DNA from: Euglena gracilis
Lineage: Eukaryota; Euglenida; Euglenophyceae; Euglenales
NCBI GenBank assembly: GCA_039621445.1
Contig: CP154954.1
Span: 74,598,265 to 74,662,264, forward strand
DNA length: 64,000 bases
Direction: 5' to 3'
Shown here one piece after another: positions 11,430-23,390 of the stretch. Positions within the stretch are counted from its first letter, which is position 1. Each line of letters starts with the position of its first letter. The notes beneath the pieces are model-generated. The model ran no database searches. It was not told the origin of the DNA and saw nothing but the letters and a program-made list of their open reading frames with translations. The translations under genes and the position numbers were made by a program.

Positions 11430-12140
11430 GGGTTCGCACAGCTGTTTCCGTGAATCTCTGCAACGAGTACAGAAAAGCGTGCCCGGAAGCACTAAAGCTG
11501 CCGTTTCGTTCCAACGAGGAACCTCCTGGTGGGGAGTGGTAGCCATACAGGAGAGGTGTCCTTCCTCTCTTTCCGATGACAAGCATTCCAACCGCTCGTG
11601 GCAAAGGATGTGTGTGGCGCATCGAGCTCCACATGCTTTAGCTGGCTATGGTTGGCTTGGCAGGACAGGATGCTTTGCAGGAGTTTAGATTTTCTTCATC
11701 GGCTTGGGTGAAAACTTTCTTTACTGAGTAAAATCGGCCACCAAATCGAGCCAAAAATTAAACAATACATATAGTAAAAGGAAATTCTGTGAGAAATTCC
11801 GGAGTTTTGTAGAACTCCAGGAAAATGAATTCAAATTCACCAATATGTTGGGTAAATTTTTGTGAGCTTTTTTCTGCTTAACGCTCATGCATTTGCAAAG
11901 AAGCTACTCCATTTGCCAGGTTTTGGAAGCCACCAAGAGAGCCACAAAAGAGGGTAATACAGTGTGGAGCAGCGAAAGATCACCAGAACCTGCACTCTGC
12001 TCACGGAAAATCCAGCTTTGCACTCCACCATGAACAATTGCTTGGATTAGCGGTTGGCAAGAACAAAGATTGAAATTTTCAGAAGTGCAGACTTTCTGAA
12101 CCAGCTTGAGCTTAGACTTTATTCACTGAGTGAGTACTCA
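11430..12140 (+). repeat. Right-hand copy of the 5950-6260 / 7500-7790 repeat
   Basis: The left part matches 5950-6260 and the part from about 11885 matches 7500-7790, so the two left-hand blocks are probably one repeat later split by insertions. A 22-base near-palindrome (CTGAGTGAGTACTCAGTGAG) lies at 12125-12146. Confidence 0.55.
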
Positions 12141-12169
12141 GTGAGTACATTGACTTAGGAAAGCACCGA

Positions 12170-12390
12170 GAGGTGTTTCACAAGTGCCTGACATGAAGAA
12201 TCCAAAGACGAAGCACACACAGCATGGCGTGAAGCCTCGGGACAGGCGGAGGGATATATAGCGGCCCCATTCCCCCAAGCAAGCAAAGGGAATGCCGCCG
12301 CAGTGACCTATGAAGCGATCTATGAAGCCAGTGCCCACCATTGTGCTGATGCCTGTACTGGTCTCTGCCATAATGGGCGGGGCAAACTGC
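12170..12390 (+). repeat. Dispersed repeat, second copy of 10373-10560
   Basis: See the entry at 10373 for the shared blocks. This copy has an extra 40-50 bases in the middle. Confidence 0.75.
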
Positions 12391-14468
12391 TCTGCTTCTG
12401 ATAATTCTTTTTACAGAGTATGGTATATTTTTGCAGTCTTAATTATCTTTGCTGCCATAATAAACTGTGGTAAACAACATCTTTTTGAAATCGGCATGTT
12501 CCAAAAAATCAAAATTATTATTCGGACTAATAAAAAGTCGAGTTTAGAATTTTGGTGCTCATCTGTTGAAAAAAACGATGTAACAAAATAGGTGGCTGGG
12601 AAAAAAAACTGAAACCAGCAGAAAATCTGTCAGGGATCCTTGTAAACACCGTTCAGTTGACGATGCTGAAGCTCACCGTCGCACCTCATGCAAGCATCTG
12701 GCAGAGCAGGGCAGACCACACCCACAACGACTGGGAACCCAGCCGCGGCCTCGGATCGAGATTGTGGGCGGGCAGGTCAGGCGAGGTATATGGCGCTGCT
12801 GGGTCGAGGACGTAACCTGTGAAGGGTGTCCGCACTTGCGTCACACAACGGCGGCCGACCAGAGTTTGATGACAGGGTCTGGTGACCGCTGGGGTCCTGT
12901 TCCGCACCATTGTACTGCAAAGCGATCCCTCCACCGCATCAGTAACAAATTCTGGTGGTCGAAAGGCCACAGGTTCGCTGAGCCCGTTGGTGGGACATGA
13001 CGACGATCACTACAACACTCCCCCCTGTTTTCCATTAACGCGCACGGTGACAAGAGTTGTGGGGTACCCATCGAACACAGGGGGATGTGTAAGGACCATA
13101 CAATCCTTTGCTGATGTCCGAGGGGGGAGGGGGGTCACTTCACTCTTCAAAAACCAGTCGCTCACTGTTTTTTTCTTCGGAAAACCAGTCAGCCACTACC
13201 TCCCGGGGGGGGGGGTCGGCGACTCTGGAATCCAAAGAAAATAATAATAACCAAAAAACCCATAAAAACAATAAATAATAAACCCCCCCAAAATGGAAAA
13301 AGGCCAAAAATTTTCCTCGCTAAAGACGTTTTGCAAGGTTTGGTTGGTGGGCATGAAGGGAAGGACAGCCCTCCTCAGACCGGAGGGGTCTCTAGACCAA
13401 CCTATGCTTTTCAATGCATCGTCACCTTACATTCTCAACCGAGGGGGGGGTCCCGTTTCAAAAAGCCTGTCAGACATTCTTTTAAATTGTTTTTTTGAGA
13501 GTGACTGGCGACCAAAGGTGGCCGAATATGCCGGATATTTTTTCAGGGAGGATTGGCCAAGATGCATTGACTTTGAGCGAAATCAATGGTGGGATCCCAT
13601 TGAAAAATGAAACAGCCAGTATGCTGGGGTTCTGATTTGTCAGGCTTATCATCTGCTGAAAAAAACATCCCTCCCAAAAATCGCACTGTTCGTCTCTTGT
13701 GCGGCAGCAATCAATTTCCTTTGCTGACCCATCCTCTCCAGATCCACATTCGTGGCTGACCGCCAATGGAAAGAAAATGACAAAAATTACAGGCCGCCCC
13801 AGAGGTCTTGAAACCAGTCAACTGCACACTCCCACCACACCAACTGCACACCACACCACACCAAGTGCTGTGTAAGTCCGCCGATAACACTCAACTGCGA
13901 CAAGGTTGACCGTTGGGCACACTGGGGAGCTCGGAAGTCGATCTGCCCAGGCAACCGGGCAGCGACTATAAGCACAGAGGCCAGGGCAGAGCTTCACTAA
14001 GTGGCCACAAAGAACTTGACACCATCCTCAGGACCAGACACAGCTCATCCATCCATGTTGCAGGCTTTCTTTTAAGGCCTGCGGGGGGGATCCCCCACTC
14101 CCTCCGGAAGGGGTTGGGTAGGACCACCCCCCCGCCCCCGTGCAAATTTTTTTTTTTTGCGCAGAAAAATATTTGAGGATTGAAAAAGGCCCAAAAATGA
14201 CGTTTTTGGACACTTTTTTTTTAAAAGTCGGTCAAAGCATATAGAGCCCGCCCCCAGTCCGAAAAGAGGGGGGGGGTTGGTCTGGACCACCTCCCCTGTG
14301 GGGGTGGGGTCTGACCGCCCCCCTCTGCAAAACCACCACTCAGTTAATGCCCTGCCCCTGGGTTGACCTGCGCCAACGTCGGGCCTCTCTGATGTTTGAT
14401 GTACAACAGCCCCAATCTCACCATTTGTCCTGTTCACGTCACTTGGTAAGCAGCATTTATACCAAACT
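12391..14468. other. Mixed repeat remnants, no recognised gene
   Basis: 12660-13000 is more evenly composed and open in two opposite frames for about 90 codons, but neither shows a family motif or steady G/C third positions. 13115-13250 (TCACT..CTCTTC, AACCAGTC, GACTCTGGAATCCAAAG) matches 45325-45425. The rest is G/C tracts and AT-rich filler. Confidence 0.45.
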
Positions 14469-14883
14469 AAACCCCCCCCCAAAAATAAGACCCCCCCCAT
14501 AAAATGAACCCCCCCAAAAATAAGACCCCCCCTGGCCGGTCCGAGCAAAAATCCATGAAATGGACCCCCCCCATGAATAAGACCCCCCCTGCCGGCGCGA
14601 AGCGCCGGATTTTTGAAAAATGGTACATTTTTGGGGGGGAAATCTGCTATTTTGGGACTGTTTTCACACAATTCAGCATATTTTACCCTATTTGTCTGGC
14701 GCGAAGCGCCGAATTTTTCGAAAAGTGGTATTTTGGGGTGTCATTTTTGGACATTTGGGGGGTCGAAATTTTTTCCAGCAAAAATCCATAAAATGGACCC
14801 CCCCCATGAATAAGACCCCCCCTCGGGCTTTCCAGCAACCGACCCATGAAATGGACCCCCGGTCTTATTTTGGGGGGGGGTTT
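14469..14883. mobile_element. C-tipped MITE (AAACCCC...GGGGTTT) with repeated 'aataagacccccc' units
   Basis: Begins with AAA and a C tract then AAAAATAAGACC and ends with GGTCTTATTTT, a G tract and TTT, so the termini are inverted repeats. The interior repeats ATGAATAAGACCCCCCC with ATCCATGAAATGGACC and contains two small hairpins with the loop-stem GGCGCGAAGCGCC. The architecture resembles 37274-37671. I could not find a clean target duplication. Confidence 0.6.
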
Positions 14884-15105
14884 ACTGGGACTTAATCCCC
14901 TCCAATAGAGGGAGTCGCAGTTCATAAATTGTGTTCCCTGTGTCAGGGTACAGGGTACAGGGGGCACACAGCCCTTATTACAACACTTGGAAATGGTGCT
15001 GATGTGCTGGCTGAACTGACTTGGATACTACCGCCGCCGGTAAGAACACACGGAGCCTGATTAGATCACACACCACAGACTACGTCAGCCAGCCGTCACG
15101 CAACT

Positions 15106-17523
15106 GATTTATGTTTGCGGGCGCATTTGCACAAATAAAAACAGTTGTGTTTGTGGGCGCATTTGCGGAAATAAAACGTAACACATTGAAAATAAAAATA
15201 CATGTTTATGGGCGCAAATGCGCACACAAACGAGTTTTTTTTGGTGCGCGCATTTGCGCGCGTGCGCACACCAACATGCTTATGTTTATTTGTGCAAATG
15301 CGCAAATAAACATTTATTTTTACTTTCCATGTTAAAAGACACCAATGACGACAATGACCCTACGGGTTTTAAAACGTGATGGGCATGTTGGTACGCGCAA
15401 TTGCGCAAATAAACACAACTACGTTTGTGCGCGCATTTGCGCAAATGCGCAAATAAGCTGTCTATTTGGGCAAATGCGCGCACGAACACACATCAGTTGT
15501 GCGATACCATCTCCCCCTCCGTGACAGCTGGCAAACGCAATTCCTTACGCCAACCAATGATTTGCACCACAATTGTGTGGTGATGAAATTCATGACGTTT
15601 AACTGCCAAGCAGATGACGCCAAAGGAACAGGTCGTGTGGGCCGGGTAACAGCAGTGCAAATGTGCACACATAAGGCAGGCAAGTTTTCGCCAGTCAAAT
15701 GCCGTTTTCCAGTGAACACTCCACACTACCTCTCACCACAAATTGATGACGTGCAAACTACCTGTGACTGTTCGACACCTTTTCTGTAAACAACAGTACT
15801 GCGTTGCAAGAAGACAAAATTTGGCACCTGAAATACCCAGGATGTGTCAGGCCGGAGTCCGTTTTTATGGTTATTCTCCACCATTTTCCCCTTGAAAAAC
15901 GTAAAACACACCGGTTTTTGTGCATAATTTGGGGGGTGTGGGTCCCACCGCTTTGATGCACCCAATCCAGTGGTAATAATTCATCACTTCCTAGCATCCA
16001 AAGTAACGGGTGTTTGAGGGCTCCCTTTCTCCGGCTGTTGGTTGTCATGCACTGCCACCACGTTGTCCCCCCAGTCTTACACCAAAAACTGCATGAAGAA
16101 ACACAATTTACTAAGTGTATTTGCGCATTTGCGCCCCAAAAACAACGTGATGCGCGCAAATGCGCAAATAAACAACCAATGGAGAAGCAAAAGCTGATTT
16201 CATTTGGCCCTCCTACAGCTACCCTTAGTGGCTTCTGAATGGATTCAACCCAAATGAACATGTCTCCTCCGGCATATGGTGTTATTGTGCCATTTTTGGA
16301 CCATTGACGGGTCCTAGAAAAAATGGAGACAGAGGACCTCCTGAAGGTGGGTGCGCAGCCACCTGGTAACGGTACACGCGCAGCCACATCAGCTGCTGAT
16401 GCTTCAGCACCCACCAGACCGGCATCCACCTCCCCGGTGCAACAACACCCAGCTTTAGCGGCCACGTTATACCCCACAAACAACGTGATGCGCGCAAATG
16501 TGCAAATAAACCACATCTGCTGCGGGTGTTTGACGTTTATGTTTCCGTCACACCGTTCTTCTTTGTGTTTATTTGCGCATTTGTGCAAGTAAACAAAGAA
16601 CATGTTTGTTTGCGCATTTGAGCAAATGCGCGCATAAACATAATTTGTGTTTGTGCGCGCATTTGCACCTATAAGCTTGCGCGTCAACAAAAATTGTGAC
16701 AAACCCACCAACTGGACGGCCCGTTGGTCTGCGCACTCACAGCTCCTTTGTCACGCCGTTTATCAACAGCGTCAGTTCATGGGTACCAAAGCCCAATCCT
16801 TGAAGGACATGTTTATGTTTATTTGTGCAAATGCGCAAATAAACATAAACATGTTGGTGCGCGCATTTGCACAAATAAACACAAACATGTCCTTCCAGTG
16901 TTGGGCTTCTTCTGCTGGATTGCCACACAACTAGTTATGTGGATCCCGGGTATAAGCCGGATGGGAGACGCCTGTCCCCTTCATTCCCTGCGGACCCTAT
17001 TTCTTCCCCCCTGTGCATCCCTTGCCCAACACCCGACACTCACCTTCCATCCCTTGCTTCCTTCCCGCCGGCTTGGTCACACCCCCTGGCACTTCCTCCC
17101 CGCACTCTAACAAACAGCCCCAAAGCACCACACCAAGGCGCCGCAAGCAAAGCAGTCCGACAAAAACTCAGGATGCACACCGCCGGCAGCTCGGGCACAC
17201 CCGGGGACACAGCCGAAAGAAGCAACAAGGGCAGTAAAGGTCCCATTCCTTTGCTGCTTTTTTCCGATTTTTTGTGCAGGCCAGCAAGGTCCCGAGGGTT
17301 TCGACGTACAAAGTCCATATTCGGACACCCCAAAAACATTTTTTTTGCCAAAGTCCCGGGGGTCACACCGCCATAAGCAGAATTTCGCTCATTTATTTGC
17401 ACTCTCTTGTCAACTTGTTTTCAAACCCCCCCGACCTTCACAGATGAATCAAAGAAGAATTAAAAAATTCGCAAGTGCGCAAATAAAATGAAAAGAGCTT
17501 AAGTGCATATTAGGTCGCCAAAG
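15106..17523. mobile_element. E5: remnant of a CTTAGG/CCTAAG-type element with TTTGCGCAAAT palindromes
   Basis: About 17 short imperfect palindromes built on GCGCATTTGCGCAAAT, often extended by GTTTATTTG and CAAATAAAC arms, lie between 15110 and 17485 and are absent just outside. The right end is proposed at 17523 because GCATATTAGGTCGCCAAAG matches, in place and spacing, the ends of E2 (GCGAGTTAAGCTGCCTAAG) and E3 (GCGAGTTAGGCCACCTAAG). The left end was not found. No convincing exon: 16330-16470 is G/C-richer but short. Probably a decayed or nonautonomous member of the E1 family. Confidence 0.55.
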
Positions 17524-18486
17524 GTGCAGTGGGATCTTGGGGAGTCTTTCATGGGTGATGTGAATCCCTGGGCCTGAGCACAGAAATGCGAGCCCCAAAA
17601 AGTTAAAACTGAACACTACCTAGCTGAACATGAGGGGCTGGTGTGCCATACACGTCTTTGGCCAGACTCCCATCTTTTACCATGAACATTCAGATTCCTC
17701 ATCTAAGAAGGGGATTCCGGGATTGAGAGGCGAAGCATATATAAAATATACAATATACAATAAATTATACGTATATATTCATAAAAAAGAAGTACAGAAC
17801 CACTGGAGGTTTCCTCCAAGAGCTTTGTTTCAAGGCAATTTGGCAGGCAGGACCAGAGTATGACAGGCAGGCAGAGAGGACAGGGTGTGGCCAGTATGGG
17901 CCATAAACCACCCACCAGAGGTGGGACAAAAATATAAAAAAAATTTGTCAAAAAAACGACAACAGAAATGCTGATTGGGAAATAAAAAGCAACCAATACA
18001 GAAAAGAAAACACAACTGACACTTGGAACAGATAAATTTTTGCATAACTTCAGAAATGCTGCTTTTGGGGAGTACTTGCCAAAAATAGGTAAAGCGGTGG
18101 GAGGGAAGGTGAATGGGGAGGAGTAAGACAACTGCCTGTGTTGCCAAAGCTGGCAAGCACGGGTCGTGGGGTCGGCAGATATATATAATGGCCCCATTCC
18201 CAAAGTCACAAAGCACCGTCCTTCATACATGCATGCAGTCAGACGCTTGCTGTACTGCATCTTCCGGCCTCTGTGCACCTTGCAAATAAGACTCACAATA
18301 TTAGGGTACCCTGCAAACTTCTCTGGTCATCCCCCAAACCAAAAACTGGAAACACGTTGACAAGAAGGTATTGCAAGCTAATTTCGTGGTGGAAACTGTA
18401 ATCAACATTTTGCAAACAGATGAGGGCGAAACAAACTCCGGTTCTTTCAGCTTCCGAGATTACCAAAAAAATAGAGGGAAAAAATG
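17524..18486. other. AT-rich noncoding stretch
   Basis: Includes a ATATAC-rich patch at 17740-17790 and a scrap of the 10373/12170 repeat near 18110-18240. The long open minus frame at 18296-17703 has AT-rich third positions and no motif. Confidence 0.45.
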
Positions 18487-18487
18487 T

Positions 18488-18536
18488 GTGCATGCATGCA
18501 TGCATGCATGCATGCATGCATGCATGTATGTATGTA
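18488..18536 (+). repeat. CATG/TATG tetranucleotide microsatellite
   Basis: About ten CATG units passing into TATG. The next element is inserted at a TA within this tract. Confidence 0.95.
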
Positions 18537-18803
18537 CAGTAGGGAAATGAAATAGTGGGACGGTCCAGGGAAACTAAATAGTGGGACACCCCAAAAAATG
18601 CTTATCCCCCGGAGACCATCAGCGAGTTGCAAAGGCCTTTCAAATTGTTGCAATATCAGGAGGCTTCAAATGCCTCCTGATTATTGCAACAATGCAAATA
18701 TTGCAACAATTTGAAAGGCCTGTGCAACTCGCTGGTAAGCATTTTATGGGGTGTCCCACTATTTAATTTCCCCTCACCGTCCCACTATTTAGTTTGCCAA
18801 CTG
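18537..18803. mobile_element. CAGT-ended foldback MITE flanked by TA
   Basis: The element starts CAGTAGGG and ends GCCAACTG, with TA on both sides (18535-18536 and 18804-18805). Nearly the whole 267 bases fold as one hairpin: the arms share two copies of CTAAATAGTGGGAC-like sequence, GTGTCCC/GGGACAC, GCTTA, GCGAGTTGCA and AAAGGCC..TTTCAAATTGTTGCAA, around a TTCAAAT loop at about 18665-18672. CAGT ends with a TA target are typical of Tc1/mariner-type elements. No coding capacity. It sits within a TATG microsatellite. Confidence 0.85.
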
Positions 18804-19133
18804 TATGTATGTATGTATGTATGTATGTATGTATGTATGTATGTATGTATGTATGTATGTATGTATGTATGTATGTATGTATGTATGTATGTATGTATGT
18901 ATGTATGTATGTATATGTATGTATGCATGTATGTATGTATGTATGTATGTATGTATGTATGTATGTATGTACGTATGTATGTACGTATGTATGTGTGTAT
19001 GTGTGTGGATCTGTGTGAGTAAACATGGATGGATGAATGGATGGATGGATTGATGGACGGATGGATGGATGGATGGACGGACGGATGGATGGATGGATGG
19101 ATGGATGGATGCATGTATGTATGCACGCATGCA
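18804..19133 (+). repeat. TATG then GGAT then GCAT microsatellites
   Basis: About 200 bases of TATG, then GGAT with GGAC variants from 19026, then a short GCATGCATG run. Long poly-YVCM, WMDG or THIH frames are artefacts. Confidence 0.97.
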
Positions 19134-19319
19134 TGCATGCATGTATATAATGCAGCAAACCTACCAGGGTTACCAGGATCTGGTTTGCTTGGTCGCCCAA
19201 AGGGGGGGTTTGGGTCAGAAGGTAGGGGGTCTAATAGATCAAGGAAATGCAAATCAAATACACCCACAAACAAGATACATTGCCAAGCGACTGGGCCATG
19301 GAGGTGCCTCAGGCTGGCT

Positions 19320-19445
19320 AAGTCCTGTGCGTTGAGCTGCTCCGAGAAATGGCGCTGCACATGGTGGATCTCGCACTGGAGCACGGACGGGGACTGCCCG
19401 GCAGCGGAGGTGCGGGGCCGCGGCAAGGGGAATCGCCGTCGCGAA
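19320..19445 (-). CDS. Probable exon, unknown; possible 3' exon of the cyclase gene
   Basis: On the minus strand, after a CAG acceptor, the frame reads [19 protein letters not shown] and then LNAQ before further GC-rich codons. Codons end mostly in G or C, as in the cyclase exons, in contrast to the AT-rich or tract-like DNA on each side. It lies downstream of the cyclase exons on the same strand. I do not recognise the segment. It may be the C-terminal tail of the cyclase protein or an exon of the next gene. Confidence 0.4.
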
Positions 19446-20242
19446 TCACGTGACAAAAAAAGCAGTCCAAACATGGAAAACTACTCACACTTGGAAACAA
19501 AAAATACAAAGCGAGTTATTCTTGAGATTTTTTGGATGTCCTTTTCTGGGCCTGTTTGAATCAAGGGGAACCACGACGGAATAGAGCATTCCAAAAATGG
19601 AAAACTGTGCACGTTTAGAAACAAAAAAATGTGAAATATTTTTGTGCCTTCTTTGAATATCTGTCCTACTTTTGTTTCGCTTGAATCAAAAATACTACAA
19701 GAATATTTTGAAGCATTTTTGTAATCCGCTAATTTTAAAATACAGTTTCTGCATGTATGCAGTCTTTGCAAAAGTCTTTCCAACACACCGGTGCATACGT
19801 CTTAACAGGCACGTCTTCACAAGGTTTAATTGAAACCAATGTAAATCTGGCTGTGTCGTAGTTGTCAGGTTGAAATTCCAGATATACTCCTAGTGGTAGC
19901 CTGTGAAATGTCCAACAAAAAAGGTGCCAACTAATTTTCCTTGATTCCACCTCCTTCCTGAGTCATGACTGACCCCAAAAATGCTCCGCACGACAAGCTA
20001 CGCTTGCTTTAAAACTTTGGAAAACGTAGATTTTGGACCGTGCGGTGAAAATAAAAAGACAACAACTCTGGAACCCTGAGGAATTGGGCTCTGGAAGTTG
20101 GTGTGTTGGATTGCCCATGAAACAGGCTTCAAATAATATCTACATCAAAGTTCTCTCATCTCAACACCCAGTAAAAAGTATGCAACACAATCTTTGGTGC
20201 GAGCTCTGCAAAAAAATACGTATCTATTCATATATGCATATA
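19446..20242. other. AT-rich noncoding stretch
   Basis: No exon-like frame and no clear repeat other than short A/T tracts. Confidence 0.4.
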
Positions 20243-20650
20243 CAGTTAGTTCAAAAAGTCATGACACCCACCCAAGGGCCATAGCCATAAATCCAAACCG
20301 AATCAAACCGAACCAAATCATACTCGGGTCCTGAGAACTATAAATTCAACCACCTGTGCCTCCTCACAATTTTGACTAAAGCTGACTAGAACCTTGGCTG
20401 CAGTGTATCCCCATATATGCTGCAGGGAGCAATTCTGGCATAGTGAAGAGAACATTGAGTGCTTGGCACAGAGTCAAAAAGAGCTCACGGACGTGCACAG
20501 CGAAGAAGTACAGGGGTGCGGTCTGCAGGGTAGCGTATACAGAGCATCCAGGTATCTCCTCCACCACTGCCAACCCACTGCCTGACATTTTTTTTCGAAA
20601 GAGTCATGACATTTTGAACCAGCTTGGGTCATGACTTTTTGAACTTTTTT
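20243..20650. mobile_element. Probable mariner-like element remnant with AGTTCAAAAAGTCATGAC ends
   Basis: AGTTCAAAAAGTCATGAC at 20247-20264 recurs inverted at about 20628-20645, and the left end is preceded by TACAGT. A second inverted partial copy (GAGTCATGACATTTTGAAC) lies at 20600-20618. About 200 bases inside are mixed-composition and may descend from a transposase, but no catalytic motif is readable in any frame. Confidence 0.6.
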
Positions 20651-20654
20651 GAGT

Positions 20655-20695
20655 GTGTGTGTGTATTGTATATATATATATATATATTATATATC

Positions 20696-20735
<40 letters not shown>

Positions 20736-20909
20736 TATATATATACATATATATACATACATATATATGTATATACGAAGCATTTACATACATATATATG
20801 TAAATGGTTCATATATATATATAAAAAATGCATATATATATATATATATGAAGCATTACATATATATGAAGCATTTACATATATATGAAGCATTTACATA
20901 TATATGACA

Positions 20910-20962
<53 letters not shown>

Positions 20963-21000
20963 TATGTATATATGTATGTACGTATGTATGTATGTATGTA
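20655..21000 (+). repeat. TA-rich microsatellite with GAAGCATTTACATATATAT units
   Basis: Alternating TA and CA runs containing several copies of a GAAGCATTTACATATA unit in both orientations. Frames reading poly-IYI are artefacts. Confidence 0.95.
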
Positions 21001-21399
21001 AATGCTTCATATATATGCGTATATGAACCATTTATAAAACATCGCAAGGGGGAAATGCTGCAGAAAGTACCAAGGAGGTAATACTTTTATACAGGAGGGT
21101 GACAAACTGGCGAGCGCCATCAATGGGATTGGGTTGCAATTTTCTCAGGTGGCAGAGTGTCAAATGCCATCTGTCCAATGACCAGACAAAAAATTGATCA
21201 AAACGAAAGATATTCTGAATACTTCACATTTCATGCAGTAAACTGCATGTGTGATGTGAATGTGCAGTAAATGTGAATGTGCAGTAAATTGCATGAAATG
21301 TGCACATGCCTAAATAACATTTGGGATTCAGGTTTGAATCACAAAACAAACGCAAACTGGGCTCCTTGCATTTGCGCAACATCCTTCGGCCCCACATGA

Positions 21400-21530
21400 A
21401 ATATATATCTCAAGAGTCGTCGCTCTCCGTAGGTCCCGCCCCTGCCGTGGGCCAACAGGAACACCCTGTGGAGAGCGCGGCCCACCTCCTGCGCGCTGTC
21501 GTCCTCGTCCATGCGTTGGAGCTGGTGCCG
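21400..21530 (-). CDS. Exon, C-terminal region of the PstS-cyclase protein (probable)
   Basis: Minus strand, after a CACCAG acceptor: LQRMDEDDSAQEVGRALHRV, continuing FLLAHGRGGTYGERRLL. Nearly every codon ends in G or C, far above the flanking DNA. It lies next in line after the exon with VDDEWMYHPE. In algal cyclases of this kind a helical tail follows the DEWMY motif. The assignment rests on position, strand and codon bias rather than on a recognised domain. The 3' donor or stop is not resolved. Confidence 0.5.
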
Positions 21531-21832
21531 GGATTGTTTTAAAACTTGTTTCAAAAATTGGGGGAGGTCCCCCCACCCACCCACCCACCCAGGGAGTTCC
21601 CCCTCATCCTCTTCCCCCAACAGGGGGGAGGGGACTCCAGGGTACTCATATCAACGGGCGGGGGGGGGGTCCATAATTTTGGAGTTCAAAAAAAATATTG
21701 GCGCTTTGCGCCAAAAATGACCAAGACTCCCCATCCACTTGACTCCCTGGGGGGGGGGGGAGTCGGACTGACCCACCCTACCCCTCCCAACCCCCCCAGA
21801 GCTCCAACCATTGAAAAATCTCCGGATGGTAC
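21531..21832. other. G/C-tract repeat block in an intron
   Basis: CCCACCCA, poly-G and a 'ggcgctttgcgcc' small hairpin. Resembles the G-rich blocks near 8430 and 23660. No gene. Confidence 0.5.
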
Positions 21833-21975
21833 ATCCACTCGTCGTCCACCGCGCAGCCCGCACGCCGCTCCACCGGCTCCCAGAAGAGGACGTCCCCAGG
21901 GTGGCATGGGAAGGCGTTGGGGGGGAGGCGCCGTCGCCCACCGTGGAAGTTCGCAAGGAGAGGATTTCCTCTGAC
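21833..21975 (-). CDS. Exon of the PstS-cyclase gene with the DEWMY motif
   Basis: Minus-strand frame: NPLLANFHGGRRRLPPNAF, then PCHPGDVLFWEPVERRAG, then CAVDDEWMYHPE. From memory, algal cyclase proteins carry a conserved D/E-E-W-M-Y motif a short way after the catalytic domain, following a strand ending in a Val-x-x-x-Glu-like segment; the order here fits. Codons end in G or C. A GTACCA donor falls inside the DEWM codon run, so the end at 21833 is a guess; the open frame continues a little further. The acceptor is probably one of the AG sites near 21970-21980. Confidence 0.6.
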
Positions 21976-22873
21976 GCCGAAGGAACGTTTTGACCTACAA
22001 ATTGTCGCCTCGAGATGCATCCAAGTCTCCAAGAGATGCCTCCAAGGGGTGGGGGGGGGAGGGGGTCGGACCCATATTGTTGCTTACGACCTGGGGGGGG
22101 GGGGGCATTTACCACTTTAAAAATCACATTTCAAAAAAAACCAGTCACCCATTTCTGACCACCCCGGGCGGTTTTTTAATTTTTTATTTTGGGAACTAGG
22201 GCAAAAAAGGCCAAATGTCAATGGATTTTGGTCGAAAATACCCAAAAAAATCCGGCGCCTTCAGCGCCAGGTGATCACTTCCAGCCAATCCTGCCGTACC
22301 CCTTACCCCTTACCAGTCACCCCTTCGGGGGTGGTGTCAGAAACTTGAGCAGGGGTATAATCGGACTCCCACCCCCCCCCCACATCCATCACCGATTTCA
22401 GACCATTATCATACAACCCTGGACATCCCGATACCACACGCGGGGGCGGCATCGGACGTCGTACTTCACCTGTGAGGAAAGGGGGGGGGGTGCGCAGGGC
22501 ACCTTTTTTTTGGCGCAGCAGAGTTTCAGTGTCTCGCGTCCCAAGCATCAGGAAACCTACTTGTGCCTCACCAGTCCAGAGAGCCTTAGGCAAGAAGCAA
22601 AAAAATGGCACTCCATCTGTGACATGGGTGCACCTAGATTCCATGCTCCCGTCACTGCAAGCCTGTCTCTGCTTGCTGGGCATTTCGCCCTAAAAGCCCC
22701 AAAGATGGAGGGTCCTGCCACATTGACACCAAATCCATAAATAAAAAAAAAACATTTCGGGATTAATTCAACAAGACAGAGCGGAAGCACACCAACCATT
22801 GCTTACCCCCCCCCCTCGGGGGGTGCTATCCTGTGACCTTTCAATGCCCATATCTCAATGTGTAGAAGACATA

Positions 22874-22999
22874 TGGCGGCTGTGTTCGCGATGCGGGGCA
22901 CACCTCTTGCTTCACGGCGTCGGACAACAAAAGGGTGCAGCCCAGTGGCAGCGCCACCTCCCGCATCACGACCTCGGTTGCGTTGGTGACAAAGGGTCG
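22874..22999 (-). CDS. Exon of the PstS-cyclase gene: last part of the cyclase catalytic domain
   Basis: After a TTAAG acceptor at 23000-23001 the frame reads RPFVTNATEVVMREVALPLG then CTLLLSDAVKQEV. In class III cyclases the strand carrying the transition-state region is followed by a helix (A-x-x-V-x-x-x-A) and then a strand of the form I-L-V-S-x-x-x; ALPLGCTLLLSDAVKQEV matches that final element. The start is in phase 0, matching a phase-0 donor at 23391 in the preceding exon, so the spliced reading is FFVVGGPEITDLG-RPFVTN. The donor is either after KQE (GTGTGC) or slightly later. Confidence 0.65.
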
Positions 23000-23390
23000 C
23001 TTAACGACCCTCCCCAGGGATCCAGCTCAGAAGATAGAAAACCTGGGCTGGGTGGGGGAAAAATGCTACCTGACCGCTACCATCGGCTGGCTTGGTCCGA
23101 CTGGGGGCGAACCAGGTCCCAAAAAAATAGCAACTTCAAAAAAAAATGGACAAAGACCTCGCACCTGCCTCTGAAACTGCAATTTGCCCGTTTGTGGCCC
23201 TGTTTGCACCTCCAAAAGCAAAAAAAAAAAACACTCAGCTCTCCCTTGGACAGGAAATAAAACGTCATCGACGTTGAGACAAAAACTCGTCGATTGGGGA
23301 AGGGACAGGCTGGAAAAAAGGCCTTTTAGCCTGTCCGACCCCACCCATGGACCACTCCTGGGGGACGGGGTACCCGCCGACTGAAGCGAC

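Noticed and set aside
15106-17485. CRISPR-like array of GCGCATTTGCGCAAAT repeats
   Set aside because: Spacing is irregular, orientation is symmetric, stems vary, and no cas-type genes are present. They are dispersed palindromes.
20376-20588. Transposase remnant in the AGTTCAAAAAGTCATGAC element
   Set aside because: No frame shows catalytic Asp/Glu spacing or a helix-turn-helix pattern I can defend, so it is left as a noncoding remnant.
22580-22600. CCTTAGGCAAGAAGC as another CTTAGG-family left end
   Set aside because: Only the first seven bases fit, the AATTGCC block is missing, and there are no palindromes nearby.
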